A DNA stretch of 64,000 nucleotides from Maricaulis sp047308265 (GTDB lineage: Bacteria; Pseudomonadota; Alphaproteobacteria; Caulobacterales; Maricaulaceae): the NCBI RefSeq assembly GCF_047308265.1, contig NZ_JBKQWY010000007.1:1-64000 (forward strand), written 5' to 3'. Position 1 is the first letter of the stretch. Each line of letters starts with the position of its first letter. The translations under genes were made by a program, and so were the position numbers. The notes below the pieces were generated by a model. The model saw only the letters and a list, made by a program, of their open reading frames with translations. It was not told the DNA's origin and searched no databases. Below, in pieces: positions 18,402 through 27,568 of the stretch.

Positions 18402-18530
18402 GATTGGCCGCTATTGGATTTTCAAAGCGGCCAATTGTGTATTGGTCTGGGGATGGTTCGACAGGTGGGGAGACCGGTCGTCCAACAACTCGATCCGGGC
18501 AACCGGCTCGCGGGCTAGAAGGGTTCCGCT

Positions 18531-19583
18531 ATGAAAACGCAGGCGTTTATCGCCCTGGCGGCTGGTCTTGCGATCAGTGTATCCGCCGAGGCTCAACAAC
18601 GGGACCAGATCCGCATTGTCGGGTCTTCGACCGTTTATCCATTCTCGACGGCCGTGGCGGAGTCGTTTGGAGCCAAGACCGGATTTGCAACGCCGGTCGT
18701 GGAGTCCACCGGGTCCGGCGGCGGGCTGCGTCTCTTCTGTTCCGGTGTCGGAACGGAACATCCCGATATCACCAATGCGTCCCGGCGCATGCTCACCTCT
18801 GAGTATGAGTTGTGTCAGAGCAATGGTGTGCGTGAGATCACCGAAGTCCGGATTGGCTATGATGGCATTGTTTTGGCCGCGGCTGATAATGGTCAGGCGG
18901 CCATGGATCTGACCCTGACCCAGTTGTGGCTGGCCCTGGCTGACCAGGTCCCGGCTGACGAGACCTGTTCGAGCTTCGTGGACAATCCTCATTCGGCCTG
19001 GTCGGATGTGGATGCCAGCCTGCCGGGGCAACGCATTGAGGTTTTCGGTCCGCCGCCGACCTCGGGTACGCGCGATGCCTTTGTGGAACTGGCTTTGCAG
19101 GCCGGTGCGCGCGGATTGGCCTGTATGGCGGAACTTGAAGAAAGCGATCCGATCCGGTTTGACGCCATTGCCAGCCGGATCCGTGAGGACGGTCAATGGG
19201 TGGATGCAGGCGAGAATGACAACGCCATTGTACAGACCCTTGTCAATACGCCGACGGCCTTTGGTGTGTTCGGTTATTCCTTCCTGGACCAGAATTCCGA
19301 CCGCCTGATCGGCACGCTGATCGATGGGGTGGAACCGGAATTCTACGCCATTGCCGAAGGCGATTATCCGGTGTCGCGGTCACTCTTCTTCTATGTGAAG
19401 AACCAGCACGCACCGATCGTGCCGGGCATCGCCGAATTTGTCTCCGAGTTTACCTCTGAAGATGCCTGGGGTGAGTTCGGATATCTTTCGGACCGGGGGC
19501 TGATCCCGCTCCTGGAAGACGAGCGTGACGAAGTGGCGCGGTCCTCCCGTGCGCTGGAGCCGATGACACAGGCGCCGGAATAA
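18531..19583 (+). CDS. pstS: PstS-like periplasmic phosphate-binding protein
   Basis: The 350-residue protein has a signal peptide ending near SVSAEA and the PstS family hallmarks IVGSSTVYPFSTAVAESFG and ESTGSGGGLRLF. Later segments PTSGTRDAFVEL and TPTAFGVFGYSF also fit. It binds phosphate in the periplasm for uptake or sensing. No pstCAB genes adjoin it here; instead it follows phnC-phnDE, with a Pho-box-like site between. GAAGGG precedes the ATG by 7 bases. A sulfate- or other anion-binding relative is less likely. Confidence 0.9.
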   Translation: MKTQAFIALAAGLAISVSAEAQQRDQIRIVGSSTVYPFSTAVAESFGAKTGFATPVVESTGSGGGLRLFCSGVGTEHPDITNASRRMLTSEYELCQSNGVREITEVRIGYDGIVLAAADNGQAAMDLTLTQLWLALADQVPADETCSSFVDNPHSAWSDVDASLPGQRIEVFGPPPTSGTRDAFVELALQAGARGLACMAELEESDPIRFDAIASRIREDGQWVDAGENDNAIVQTLVNTPTAFGVFGYSFLDQNSDRLIGTLIDGVEPEFYAIAEGDYPVSRSLFFYVKNQHAPIVPGIAEFVSEFTSEDAWGEFGYLSDRGLIPLLEDERDEVARSSRALEPMTQAPE

Positions 19584-19617
19584 GTCCGGACCTATGCCGC
19601 ACTGGTCTTGAAATGCA

Positions 19618-19651
19618 AAACGCCGCCTTCAGCTAAAGGCGGCGTTTGTTT
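19618..19651 (+). terminator. Terminator between pstS-like gene and glycosyltransferase gene
   Basis: AAACGCCGCCTT (19618-19629) pairs with AAGGCGGCGTTT (19636-19647), followed by TGTTTT. A-rich sequence on the left flank lets it work for the minus-strand gene too. Confidence 0.85.
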
Positions 19652-19671
19652 TGGAGCGCTGTCTGGCGAGA

Positions 19672-20844
19672 CTAGCCCAGATCATTGCGCCGGCGCAGGC
19701 GTTGCCAGAACCGGCGACGTTCGGGCTTGGGCTGAGGCTTGAGATTGTGCACAAAATCGATGGCACACTGTTTCCAGGAGTGTTTTTCAGCGTGGGCACG
19801 CGGTGCAGCGCGGTCGATTTCGAGGCAGTCGAGACAGGCCTGGCGCAGGTCTTCATTGATGAAACCGCCGCCGGACCCCGGGATGATGTCCTTGGGGCCG
19901 TGGGCCGGATAGGCCGCGACCGGTGTGCCGCACGCCATGGCCTCCAGATTGACCAGGCCGAACGTGTCGGTCCAGCTCGGGAAGACGAACACATCCGCGT
20001 CGGCAAAATAGCGAGCCAGCTCATCTCCGAATTTTGAACCGGTAAAGACGGCCTCAGGGAATTTGGTTTCCAGTTCTTCGCGCTGCGGTCCATCACCGAC
20101 CACCACTTTGGTGCCCGGCAGGTCGAGTGCGAGGAAGGACTCGATGTTTTTCTCAACGGCGATGCGGCCGACATTGACCCAGATCGGACGTTCCAGCCCG
20201 TCGTAAACGTCTTCGCCGTTCAGCTTACGCTTGTCCGGATTGAAGAGTTCCACATCCACGCCGCGCGCCCAGGGGGTGATATTCTTGAAGCCACGTTCAG
20301 CCAGATCGTCACGCATGGAGGGGGTCGTGACCATCATGCGGCCGCCGGCATTGTGGAACCAGCGCATGAAGGCATAACCCGCAGCCAGCGGGATGAATTT
20401 GAACCGGGCGTTGACGTATTCGGGGAATTTGGTGTGGTAGCTGGTCGTGAAGGGAAGCTTCCACTTCTTGCAGATGGCCCGTGCGGCCTGGCCCAGCGGT
20501 CCTTCTGTCGCGATGTGGATGGCTTCCGGTTCGAATTCCCGAAACCGCCGCGCGATATCGCCGCGGGCATTCACGGCCAGCTTGATCTCGGGATAGGTAG
20601 GCAAGGGAAAGGTCTTGTATCCCAGACCCGGGTGAATCACTTCGACGTCATGGCCGAGCGCCTTGCACTCTTCCATTGTTCTCGACAGCGTCCGGACAAC
20701 ACCGTTGACCTGCGGTTCCCATGCATCCGTGACCAGCATGATGCGCTGCGGACGATCCTCCGCGCCAGACGTCTCGACGTCGTTATTCGTCCCGTTTTCG
20801 ACCTGTTCCACGTCCATGTTTCCGCTATCTTTCCTGTCCGCCAC
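19672..20844 (-). CDS. GT4-type glycosyltransferase (mannosyl- or glucosyltransferase-like)
   Basis: A 390-residue retaining glycosyltransferase of the GT-B fold. The N-terminal domain has LVTDAWEPQVNGVVRTLSRT and FTTSYHTKFPEYVNARF, as in GDP-mannose-dependent alpha-mannosyltransferases and SqdX-like lipid glycosyltransferases. The C-terminal nucleotide-sugar domain has DVFVFPSWTDTFGLVNLEAM, which includes the EX7E-type region. It probably glycosylates a membrane lipid, and a link to phosphate-saving glycolipids is possible given its pstS neighbour, but that is inference. The frame opens with GTG at 20844; an ATG at 20817 is an alternative and would remove nine residues of an acidic, poorly conserved N-terminus. 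Confidence 0.88.
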   Translation of the reverse strand: MADRKDSGNMDVEQVENGTNNDVETSGAEDRPQRIMLVTDAWEPQVNGVVRTLSRTMEECKALGHDVEVIHPGLGYKTFPLPTYPEIKLAVNARGDIARRFREFEPEAIHIATEGPLGQAARAICKKWKLPFTTSYHTKFPEYVNARFKFIPLAAGYAFMRWFHNAGGRMMVTTPSMRDDLAERGFKNITPWARGVDVELFNPDKRKLNGEDVYDGLERPIWVNVGRIAVEKNIESFLALDLPGTKVVVGDGPQREELETKFPEAVFTGSKFGDELARYFADADVFVFPSWTDTFGLVNLEAMACGTPVAAYPAHGPKDIIPGSGGGFINEDLRQACLDCLEIDRAAPRAHAEKHSWKQCAIDFVHNLKPQPKPERRRFWQRLRRRNDLG

Positions 20845-20979
20845 TCACTTGGCCTGACAGCGTCTTAGCGCATTCGAGGGGCTGCGCGAAGGGTCACCGC
20901 ACACAAGACTTGCCGAGGAGGTTTTGCGGGATCATTCTCCGCTCAAAATAACGCCGTTTTGGCTCGGGAGTGAGACACC

Positions 20980-23900
20980 ATGGATACCCATTCCACGTTG
21001 ACCCTGAATTGGGACGAACTTGATGCATTGAAACACGCTGACGAGAATGATCGTGTTTCGCAACTTCTCGGCAAAATCAATCTGGATGCTGTAGCCCAGG
21101 GCCGGATCCAGGATCAGGCTGTAGACCTCGTTGAACGGGCTCGCCGTTCGACCAAGGCCAAAGGCTTGATGGAATCCTTCCTTCAGGAGTTTGGCCTATC
21201 CAATAAGGAGGGGCTGGCCCTGATGTGTCTGGCCGAAGCGCTTCTGCGTGTGCCTGACAGTGAAACAGCCGACAAACTAATCGCCGAGAAGATCTCCAGC
21301 GGTGAGTGGTCTGAGCACGCAGGAAAGTCGGAAAGCTGGCTGGTCAACGCCTCCACCCTCGGACTCATGCTGACCGGACGCATTATCGATGTCGAACCGG
21401 AGGCGCGTGCGAACCCGACCGGCTATCTGCGCAAGCTGACCCAGAAAGCCGGCGAACCGGTCATTCGGGCCGCCACCATGCAGGCTATGCGCATTATGGG
21501 GGAGCAGTTTGTGCTGGGTCGCACGATCCCCGAAGCCCTCAAACGCGGATCGAAGGGCGAGGGGGCGTTGTGTTCGTTCGACATGCTGGGCGAGGGGGCT
21601 CGTACAGAGGCTGATGCGCTGCGTTACCACAAGCGATATCTCGATGCGATCGAAGCGGTGGGGAAAGCCCGTGGTGACGGGCCCATCGAGGCCGTACACG
21701 GAGTGTCAGTGAAACTCTCTGCGCTCCATGCCCGCTATGAGGCCGTCAATGAAACCCGTGTAATGGCCGAGCTGTATCCGCGGGTGTTGGAACAGGCCCA
21801 GGCTGCACGGGCTCACGATATCGGTTTCTGCATGGATGCGGAGGAAGCTGATCGACTTGTGATCTCCCTGCAGATCCTTGAGCGGCTGTCGCGAGAGGAC
21901 AGTCTCGCAGGATGGAACGGTCTGGGACTGGCTGTGCAGGCCTATCAGAAGCGCGCCGAGGCGGTGATCGGCAAGATCATTGATCTGGGCCGCGAGACCG
22001 GTCGACGCTTTCTCGTGCGTCTAGTGAAAGGCGCCTACTGGGATACCGAGATCAAGATGAGCCAGCAGATGGGTTGGCCTGATTTCCCGGTCTGGACCAC
22101 CAAGCCGGCCACGGACCTGCACTATCTGGTCTGCGCCCGCCGCATGCTGTCCGCGCCGGAGGCCATCTATTCCCAGTTCGCGACCCATAATGCGCACACG
22201 CTGTGTTCGGTCCGGGAGCTGGCTCTCGAGGCGGGCGTCGAGGCCTATGAATTCCAGCGCCTGCACGGCATGGGCGAACCGCTCTACCGGGCCGCTCTCG
22301 ACGCCTTCGGGCCGCGGCATGTCCGAGTGTATGCGCCCGTGGGCAGTCATGAAGACCTGTTGCCCTATCTGGTGCGTCGTTTGCTGGAGAATGGGGCCAA
22401 CACCTCCTTTGTCCATTCCTTCCTGGATGATGCTGTACCGGCTACGGATGTGGCACGTGGCCCGTTTGACGCGGCGTTTAATCTTGCTCGCCATCCCCGC
22501 ATTCCTGCACCTATGGCTCTCTATGGCGAGGCGCGCATCAACTCGAGAGGCTTCGATCTGAGCCAGCAACAGACTCGACATGACTTTGCCCAGGCGCTGG
22601 ACCGGCTCGATGCTCAAGGGCCGATCAGGGCGACAGGTTTGATTGGCGGACGCGCAACCTCGGGAGAGAGCGTGGATATTCTTTCGCCTGCGGATCGCGC
22701 GCGCCTGGTCGGTACGGTCGTGGAGGCGAGTGAAGCTGATGTGTCCGAGGCCTTCGACCTGGCAGACGCCGCCCAGGGTGAATGGGATCGCCGGGGCGGT
22801 GTTGCGCGCGGAACTATCCTGCGCGCGATGGGGGACGCACTGGAAGCAGACACATTGCGTCTGTGCGCCTTGATGTCCCGCGAGGCTGGCAAGACGCTGG
22901 AAGACGGGATTGCCGAGGTGCGCGAAGCCGTCGACTTCTTCCGTTATTATGCCGCCCAGGCGGAACGGGAGTTTGAAGGCGAGACACGCATGCCTGGCCC
23001 GGCCGGTGAAACGAATCATCTCGGTCTTAAAGGGCGCGGAGTGTTCGTCTGTATCAGTCCGTGGAATTTCCCGCTGGCGATCTTCTCCGGACAACTTGCA
23101 GCGGCACTCGCGGCGGGCAATACGGTTCTCGCTAAGCCGGCTGAACAGGTGCCGTTGATTGCCTATGAGGCGGTCAAACTGTTCCGTGAAGCCGGCCTGC
23201 CTGAGAATGTGCTGCACCTTCTGCCCGGCCAGGGGGAAAGTGTGGGCGCCGCGCTCACGCGAGATACGCGGACGACAGGCGTCGCCTTTACCGGCTCGAC
23301 CGAGGTGGCTCGCCTGATCAATCGGGCGCTGGCCGCGCGCGATGCGGCCATTGCGCCTTTGATTGCAGAGACAGGGGGGCTCAATGCGATGTTCGTCGAT
23401 ACCACGGCCCTGAAAGAGCAAGTGGTGGATGACGTCATCCAGTCGGCCTTCGGATCCGCCGGTCAACGCTGTTCGGCCCTGCGCATCCTCTTTCTGCCCG
23501 AAGAGACGGCCGATGATTTTATCGAGACCCTGGCAGGGGCGATGGATGAATTGTGTCTGGGAGACCCGTCTGAGCCGTCCACGGATGTCGGTCCGGTGAT
23601 CGATGAGGAGGCTCGGGCCGGCTTGATGGCGCATGTGACACGCATGGCGTCAGAGGAGAAGGTGCTCAAACGTCTCGATCTGGGCGAGCTGGAGGCGCGT
23701 GGATGTTTCTTCGCTCCTACGATGATCGAGCTTTCGAATCTCGATTCGATGGAGCGGGAGGTTTTTGGCCCGGTACTCCATATTCTTCGGTATCGTCGGA
23801 GCGAGCTTAAGCAACTTGCTGCACAGCTCGCAGGCAAGGGATATGGCTTGACGCTGGGGATTCATTCCCGTCTGCAAACTTTCCACAAAGAAATTCAGTC

Positions 23901-24105
23901 TGCGGTGCCTGCCGGTAATATTTATGTCAATCGCAACATGATTGGCGCTGTCGTCGGGGTCCAGCCATTCGGCGGGGAAGGCTTGTCTGGCACGGGTCCC
24001 AAGGCCGGTGGACCGCATTATCTCCACCGCTTTGCGGGTGAGCGAACTGTTACAGTGAACATTTCTGCACAAGGCGGAGACCCTGAACTGCTCAACCTCT
24101 CCTGA
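20980..24105 (+). CDS. putA: Bifunctional proline dehydrogenase / L-glutamate gamma-semialdehyde dehydrogenase PutA
   Basis: PutA oxidises proline to glutamate in two steps at the membrane, passing electrons to quinone through FAD. At 1041 residues this is the short form. The N-terminus begins directly with an arm region and shows no ribbon-helix-helix DNA-binding domain, so it should not repress its own gene. The PRODH barrel has FLVRLVKGAYWDTEIK and YEFQRLHGMGEPLYRA. The aldehyde dehydrogenase half has CISPWNFPLAIF, the general base region IAETGGLNAMFVD and the catalytic Cys in GSAGQRCSALR. No C-terminal extension follows. It stands alone, with a hairpin downstream. Confidence 0.97.
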   Translation: MDTHSTLTLNWDELDALKHADENDRVSQLLGKINLDAVAQGRIQDQAVDLVERARRSTKAKGLMESFLQEFGLSNKEGLALMCLAEALLRVPDSETADKLIAEKISSGEWSEHAGKSESWLVNASTLGLMLTGRIIDVEPEARANPTGYLRKLTQKAGEPVIRAATMQAMRIMGEQFVLGRTIPEALKRGSKGEGALCSFDMLGEGARTEADALRYHKRYLDAIEAVGKARGDGPIEAVHGVSVKLSALHARYEAVNETRVMAELYPRVLEQAQAARAHDIGFCMDAEEADRLVISLQILERLSREDSLAGWNGLGLAVQAYQKRAEAVIGKIIDLGRETGRRFLVRLVKGAYWDTEIKMSQQMGWPDFPVWTTKPATDLHYLVCARRMLSAPEAIYSQFATHNAHTLCSVRELALEAGVEAYEFQRLHGMGEPLYRAALDAFGPRHVRVYAPVGSHEDLLPYLVRRLLENGANTSFVHSFLDDAVPATDVARGPFDAAFNLARHPRIPAPMALYGEARINSRGFDLSQQQTRHDFAQALDRLDAQGPIRATGLIGGRATSGESVDILSPADRARLVGTVVEASEADVSEAFDLADAAQGEWDRRGGVARGTILRAMGDALEADTLRLCALMSREAGKTLEDGIAEVREAVDFFRYYAAQAEREFEGETRMPGPAGETNHLGLKGRGVFVCISPWNFPLAIFSGQLAAALAAGNTVLAKPAEQVPLIAYEAVKLFREAGLPENVLHLLPGQGESVGAALTRDTRTTGVAFTGSTEVARLINRALAARDAAIAPLIAETGGLNAMFVDTTALKEQVVDDVIQSAFGSAGQRCSALRILFLPEETADDFIETLAGAMDELCLGDPSEPSTDVGPVIDEEARAGLMAHVTRMASEEKVLKRLDLGELEARGCFFAPTMIELSNLDSMEREVFGPVLHILRYRRSELKQLAAQLAGKGYGLTLGIHSRLQTFHKEIQSAVPAGNIYVNRNMIGAVVGVQPFGGEGLSGTGPKAGGPHYLHRFAGERTVTVNISAQGGDPELLNLS

Positions 24106-24138
24106 GGCTTTGAATCTGACTGTGCATATTGGTGAATC

Positions 24139-24171
24139 GGGTCTTAACTCCCGTTAATGGGAGTTGAGCCC
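24139..24171 (+). terminator. Inverted repeat after putA
   Basis: CTTAACTCCC (24143-24152) pairs with GGGAGTTGAG (24159-24168) with one wobble and a 6-base loop. Flanking GGG and CCC extend the stem past one bulged T. No T-tract follows, so it may be a weak terminator or a protein site instead. Confidence 0.4.
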
Positions 24172-24183
24172 GCATTCGGGGCG

Positions 24184-24199
24184 TTAGCAGCTTGTTAAC
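24184..24199 (+). promoter_or_regulatory. CtrA-like site upstream of nrdA
   Basis: TTAG-N7-TTAAC differs at one base from the CtrA consensus TTAA-N7-TTAAC known in Caulobacter. It lies about 190 bases before the nrdA start, upstream of the NrdR-like boxes. A single near-match of this kind can arise by chance. Confidence 0.3.
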
Positions 24200-24252
24200 T
24201 AAAAATCCCCGGATGAACCCATTCTGGCCGTTGACCGTCATTTTGAGCTGAG

Positions 24253-24301
24253 CCACTATATGTTGGGTCAGCTGGGGACAGCGGCACACTATGCAGACTT
24301 T
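24253..24301 (+). promoter_or_regulatory. Pair of NrdR-box-like sites before nrdA
   Basis: Box 1 (24253-24268, CCACTATATGTTGGGT) matches the NrdR consensus ACACWATATATWGTGT at 13 of 16 positions. Box 2 (24286-24301, starting ACACTATGCAGAC) matches at about 11 of 16. Their starts are 33 bases apart, near three helical turns, as in known NrdR sites. They lie 88-136 bases before the nrdA ATG. Confidence 0.55.
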
Positions 24302-24388
24302 TTTCGGTCTTTAACGGTATGTATGACACGCGAGCGATTTTTCGCGTGCCCGGGGAATGTGTCTCCGGATTTTGGGAGCAGAAGTGAC

Positions 24389-26278
24389 ATGACGCCTTTC
24401 GATTCGGCCATCCAACACGCCTCCATTGCCAAGCCGACCACGGGTCGACGCGGCAAGCCGAAGAGCACGGAGACGGTCGAGCTGCGTGTGGTTCAGAGCG
24501 TGAAAGTGGACCGGTCGCGGGATGCCCTCCTGACCGATTTCGGCAAGAAGACTCTGGAAGACCGTTACCTGCTGCCCGGTGAATCCTATCAGGACATGTT
24601 CGCCCGAGTGGCTGAGGCCTATGCCGATGATTACGAGCACGCCCAGCGTCTGTATGATTACATCTCGCGCCTGTGGTTCATGCCGGCCACGCCGGTTCTG
24701 TCCAATGGCGGCGCGGATCGCGGCCTGCCGATCTCCTGCTTCCTGAACACAGTGGGTGATAGCCTGGACGAAATCGTCAATAGCTGGACCGAAAATGTCT
24801 GGCTCGCTTCAAATGGCGGCGGCATCGGGACGTATTGGGGTGATGTGCGCTCGATCGGCGAGAAAGTGGGCCAGAACGGTCAGACCTCCGGCATTATTCC
24901 CTTTATCCGCGTTATGGACAGCCTGACTCTGGCGATCTCCCAAGGGTCCCTGCGTCGTGGCTCCGCAGCCGTGTATCTGGACGTCAACCATCCGGAAATC
25001 GAGGAGTTTCTCGAGATCCGTAAACCGTCTGGAGATTTCAACCGCAAATCCCTGAACCTGCACCATGGTCTCAACATCTCCGACGCTTTCATGGAAGCGG
25101 TGCGCGATGATGAGGAATTCGAGCTGAAATCCCCGAAAACGGGTGAGGTGCTCAAGACCGTCAATGCACGCAAGCTGTGGCAGAAAATCCTGGAACTGCG
25201 CCTGCAGACTGGTGAACCCTACATCATCTTCTCGGACACGGTGAACAACGCACTTCCGGCCCACCAGCGCAAGCTGGGTCTGAAAGTGCGTCAGTCCAAT
25301 CTGTGTTCTGAGATCATGCTTCCGACGGGCATTGACCATAACGGCCAGGAGCGGACGGCGGTGTGCTGCCTGTCCTCGCTCAATGCGGCGAAATACATGG
25401 AGTGGAAGGACGACGAGACCTTCATCGAGGACATTTTCCGTTTCCTCGACAATGTGCTCCAGGACTTCATCAATCGTGCTCCGGAAGAAATGGACCGGGC
25501 GGTCTATTCCGCCATCCAGGAGCGTTCCGTGGGTCTGGGCCTGATGGGCCTCCACACCTTCCTCCAACAGATGAATGTGCCGTTTGAATCGGCTATGGCG
25601 AAGTCTTGGAATACGCGCCTATTCAAATACATCCGCCAGGAGGCTGACAAGGCGTCTGTCAAGCTGGCCGAAGAACGTGGGGCCTGCCCGGATGCTGAAT
25701 TGTCGGGTGTGAAAGCGCGTTTCTCTCACAAGCTTGCCATCGCGCCGACCGCCTCCATCTCCATCATTTGTGGCGGGGTGTCTGCAGGTATCGAGCCGAT
25801 CCCAGCCAATGTGTACACGCACAAAACCCTATCCGGTTCCACGACGGTGAAAAATCCGCAATTGGAGGCCATCCTGGACGAAAAGGGCGAGAACCGTCCG
25901 GCGGTCTGGGCCTCCATTCTGGAGCATGAAGGCTCGGTCCAGCATCTCGATTGCCTGGACGAACACGAAAAAGCGCTGTTCCGGACCGCGTTCGAGCTGG
26001 ATCAGCGCTGGGTGATCGAGCATGCAGCCGATCGTACGCCCTATATCTGCCAGGCCCAGTCCCTGAACGTCTTCCTGCCAGGGGATATCAACAAGTGGGA
26101 TCTTCACATGCTGCACTGGACAGCGTGGGAGAAGGGCGTGAAATCGCTCTATTATTGCCGTTCGAAATCGGTCCAGCGCGCGGCCTATGCCGGGGCAGAA
26201 GGTAAAAAATCTGATGCCGAGGCAGCGATGGAAGCAGCGGCGCCCACCGATTATGAAGAATGCCTGGCTTGCCAGTAA
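24389..26278 (+). CDS. nrdA: Class Ia ribonucleoside-diphosphate reductase, alpha subunit
   Basis: NrdA reduces ribonucleoside diphosphates to deoxyribonucleotides with radical transfer from NrdB. The 629-residue form has the active-site Cys pair in ISCFLNTVGDSL and VCCLSSLNAAKY, the thiyl Cys in QSNLCSEIMLP, and a C-terminal Cys pair ECLACQ for re-reduction. The N-terminus (VELRVVQSVKVDRSRDALLT) shows no ATP-cone, so overall-activity control by ATP/dATP would have to come from elsewhere. I chose the ATG at 24389, with GGAG about 10 bases upstream. The frame is open further up to 24260, but that stretch holds the NrdR-like boxes. A strong terminator follows. Confidence 0.95.
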   Translation: MTPFDSAIQHASIAKPTTGRRGKPKSTETVELRVVQSVKVDRSRDALLTDFGKKTLEDRYLLPGESYQDMFARVAEAYADDYEHAQRLYDYISRLWFMPATPVLSNGGADRGLPISCFLNTVGDSLDEIVNSWTENVWLASNGGGIGTYWGDVRSIGEKVGQNGQTSGIIPFIRVMDSLTLAISQGSLRRGSAAVYLDVNHPEIEEFLEIRKPSGDFNRKSLNLHHGLNISDAFMEAVRDDEEFELKSPKTGEVLKTVNARKLWQKILELRLQTGEPYIIFSDTVNNALPAHQRKLGLKVRQSNLCSEIMLPTGIDHNGQERTAVCCLSSLNAAKYMEWKDDETFIEDIFRFLDNVLQDFINRAPEEMDRAVYSAIQERSVGLGLMGLHTFLQQMNVPFESAMAKSWNTRLFKYIRQEADKASVKLAEERGACPDAELSGVKARFSHKLAIAPTASISIICGGVSAGIEPIPANVYTHKTLSGSTTVKNPQLEAILDEKGENRPAVWASILEHEGSVQHLDCLDEHEKALFRTAFELDQRWVIEHAADRTPYICQAQSLNVFLPGDINKWDLHMLHWTAWEKGVKSLYYCRSKSVQRAAYAGAEGKKSDAEAAMEAAAPTDYEECLACQ

Positions 26279-26313
26279 GTCTTTGACAAAACGCAAGTCT
26301 TTCGTGTGCCTGA

Positions 26314-26343
26314 GAGCCCGGCTTCGTGCCGGGCTCTTTTTTT
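26314..26343 (+). terminator. Rho-independent terminator after nrdA
   Basis: GAGCCCGGC (26314-26322) and GCCGGGCTC (26328-26336) form a perfect stem with a TTCGT loop, followed by seven T. Confidence 0.93.
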
Positions 26344-26462
26344 ATTTATGGCGCTGTTGGACGAATTGCGCAGAAATGTGTTAACTCTTTTCGCCTGTGG
26401 CGGGAAACAGGGTGAAACTGTCACACAGACCCTGTTTTATAGTCACAACAAGGGGGATAACG

Positions 26463-27365
26463 ATGGCTCTCGGTCGTCGCAGCGAATTGCTATGTGCGGG
26501 ATTGGTCGCACTGGGTGGCGTCAGTTATCTGATGTCCACGCCCGGTATTGCGACCTCTTCCGGCGTCGTGAGCACAACCTCAGCCAATGCTCCGGCTTCT
26601 GCCCACAGTTTCTCAAGCTCGTCCGGAAACGGCGGGTTTGTCTCCAGTCGTGATCTCGTGCAAAGCCAGTTCATGGCTGAAGGCAATGTTCGTCCCTTAT
26701 CACCGGGAGCCGCCCGTGTCGCATTGACGGCCTTGTCGTCCAGCTCCGGTATCGAGGGCCGCGATGCGTTGGCAGCCATGAGTGTCACACCCACCGGTCG
26801 GATTGATCTGGGCAATGCCGGAACAATCGAGGTCTCCGTTCTTGATGATGCCAGTGCCGGTGCTGCTTACGACCTGTTTGTACCCGAACGTGTGAGCAAT
26901 TCGCCGGTTGTTGTCGAACACGAAGACCATCGCCCGACGGTGGCCGTGAATTACAGCCGATCTTTTGACTCACCGGGCGAGGGCAATCAGCTGGATGTGT
27001 CCGTCACCCCGCATGCCGGTGTCAGTGTCGGACCGGATGGTTCAGCTACCAGCGCCGGCGCTGAAGTGCGCATCGGCGAGTATTTGGGCAGCGATGAAGA
27101 GCCTGGTGCCAGTTGGTTCGTCTTTGCCGGGGCTGATCGCCGGGCGTTGATGTATGATCCCTCGCAAGGCATGGATCTGCGCGAAGCGTTCGATCTGACC
27201 CAGCGCCAGGTGGTCGGAGATGGTCAGGCCGGTGTGGCCCTGCGGATGGGCGATGCTGATATTTCGCTTGCCTATGTCCGACGTGAGTATGAATACGTCG
27301 CGGGCGTCGAGAAATATAAAGAGACCGAGGATTTCGGCGCGGTTTCGGTCAACTGGACCTGGTAG
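26463..27365 (+). CDS. Exported, probable outer-membrane barrel protein
   Basis: The 300-residue protein begins MALGRRSELLCAGLVALGGV, a plausible signal sequence, followed by a Ser/Ala-rich stretch. The C-terminal half alternates in beta-strand fashion (LDVSVTPHAGVSVGPDGSAT, WFVFAGADRRALMYDPS) and ends in Trp (SVNWTW), as outer-membrane barrels do. The FAGADRRA segment is reminiscent of LpxR-like lipid A deacylases, but I cannot see their catalytic residues, so I give no function. The ATG at 26463 has a strong ribosome site (GGGGGAT). The gene sits alone between nrdA and nrdB, with its own upstream region after the nrdA terminator. Confidence 0.75.
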   Translation: MALGRRSELLCAGLVALGGVSYLMSTPGIATSSGVVSTTSANAPASAHSFSSSSGNGGFVSSRDLVQSQFMAEGNVRPLSPGAARVALTALSSSSGIEGRDALAAMSVTPTGRIDLGNAGTIEVSVLDDASAGAAYDLFVPERVSNSPVVVEHEDHRPTVAVNYSRSFDSPGEGNQLDVSVTPHAGVSVGPDGSATSAGAEVRIGEYLGSDEEPGASWFVFAGADRRALMYDPSQGMDLREAFDLTQRQVVGDGQAGVALRMGDADISLAYVRREYEYVAGVEKYKETEDFGAVSVNWTW

Positions 27366-27478
27366 GTTCGACGCTGAATGTCAGCGCCTTATGATCGGAC
27401 ATCAGCTCGATAAAAGCACTATCATCGCGTTTGAATTGCACCCTAGCTGCGACACATGATCGCGAAGATGTGGAAGAT

Positions 27479-27528
27479 CCACAACAAGGTGTAGACGTTT
27501 CGGTAGGCTTGGGCGCAATATGTTGTGT
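27479..27528 (+). promoter_or_regulatory. Pair of NrdR-box-like sites before nrdB
   Basis: The better box (27513-27528, GCGCAATATGTTGTGT) matches the NrdR consensus at 13 of 16 positions. A weaker one (27479-27494, CCACAACAAGGTGTAG) starts 34 bases upstream, close to the spacing seen before nrdA. They lie 41-90 bases before the nrdB ATG. Confidence 0.55.
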
Positions 27529-27568
27529 GTCGCGCAGGCGACGCCGATTCGACGCAGGCGAGGTTTCC

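Noticed and set aside
22021..23634. A 537-codon minus-strand open frame
   Set aside because: It is antisense to putA, whose both enzyme domains are intact; the antisense product shows no domain.
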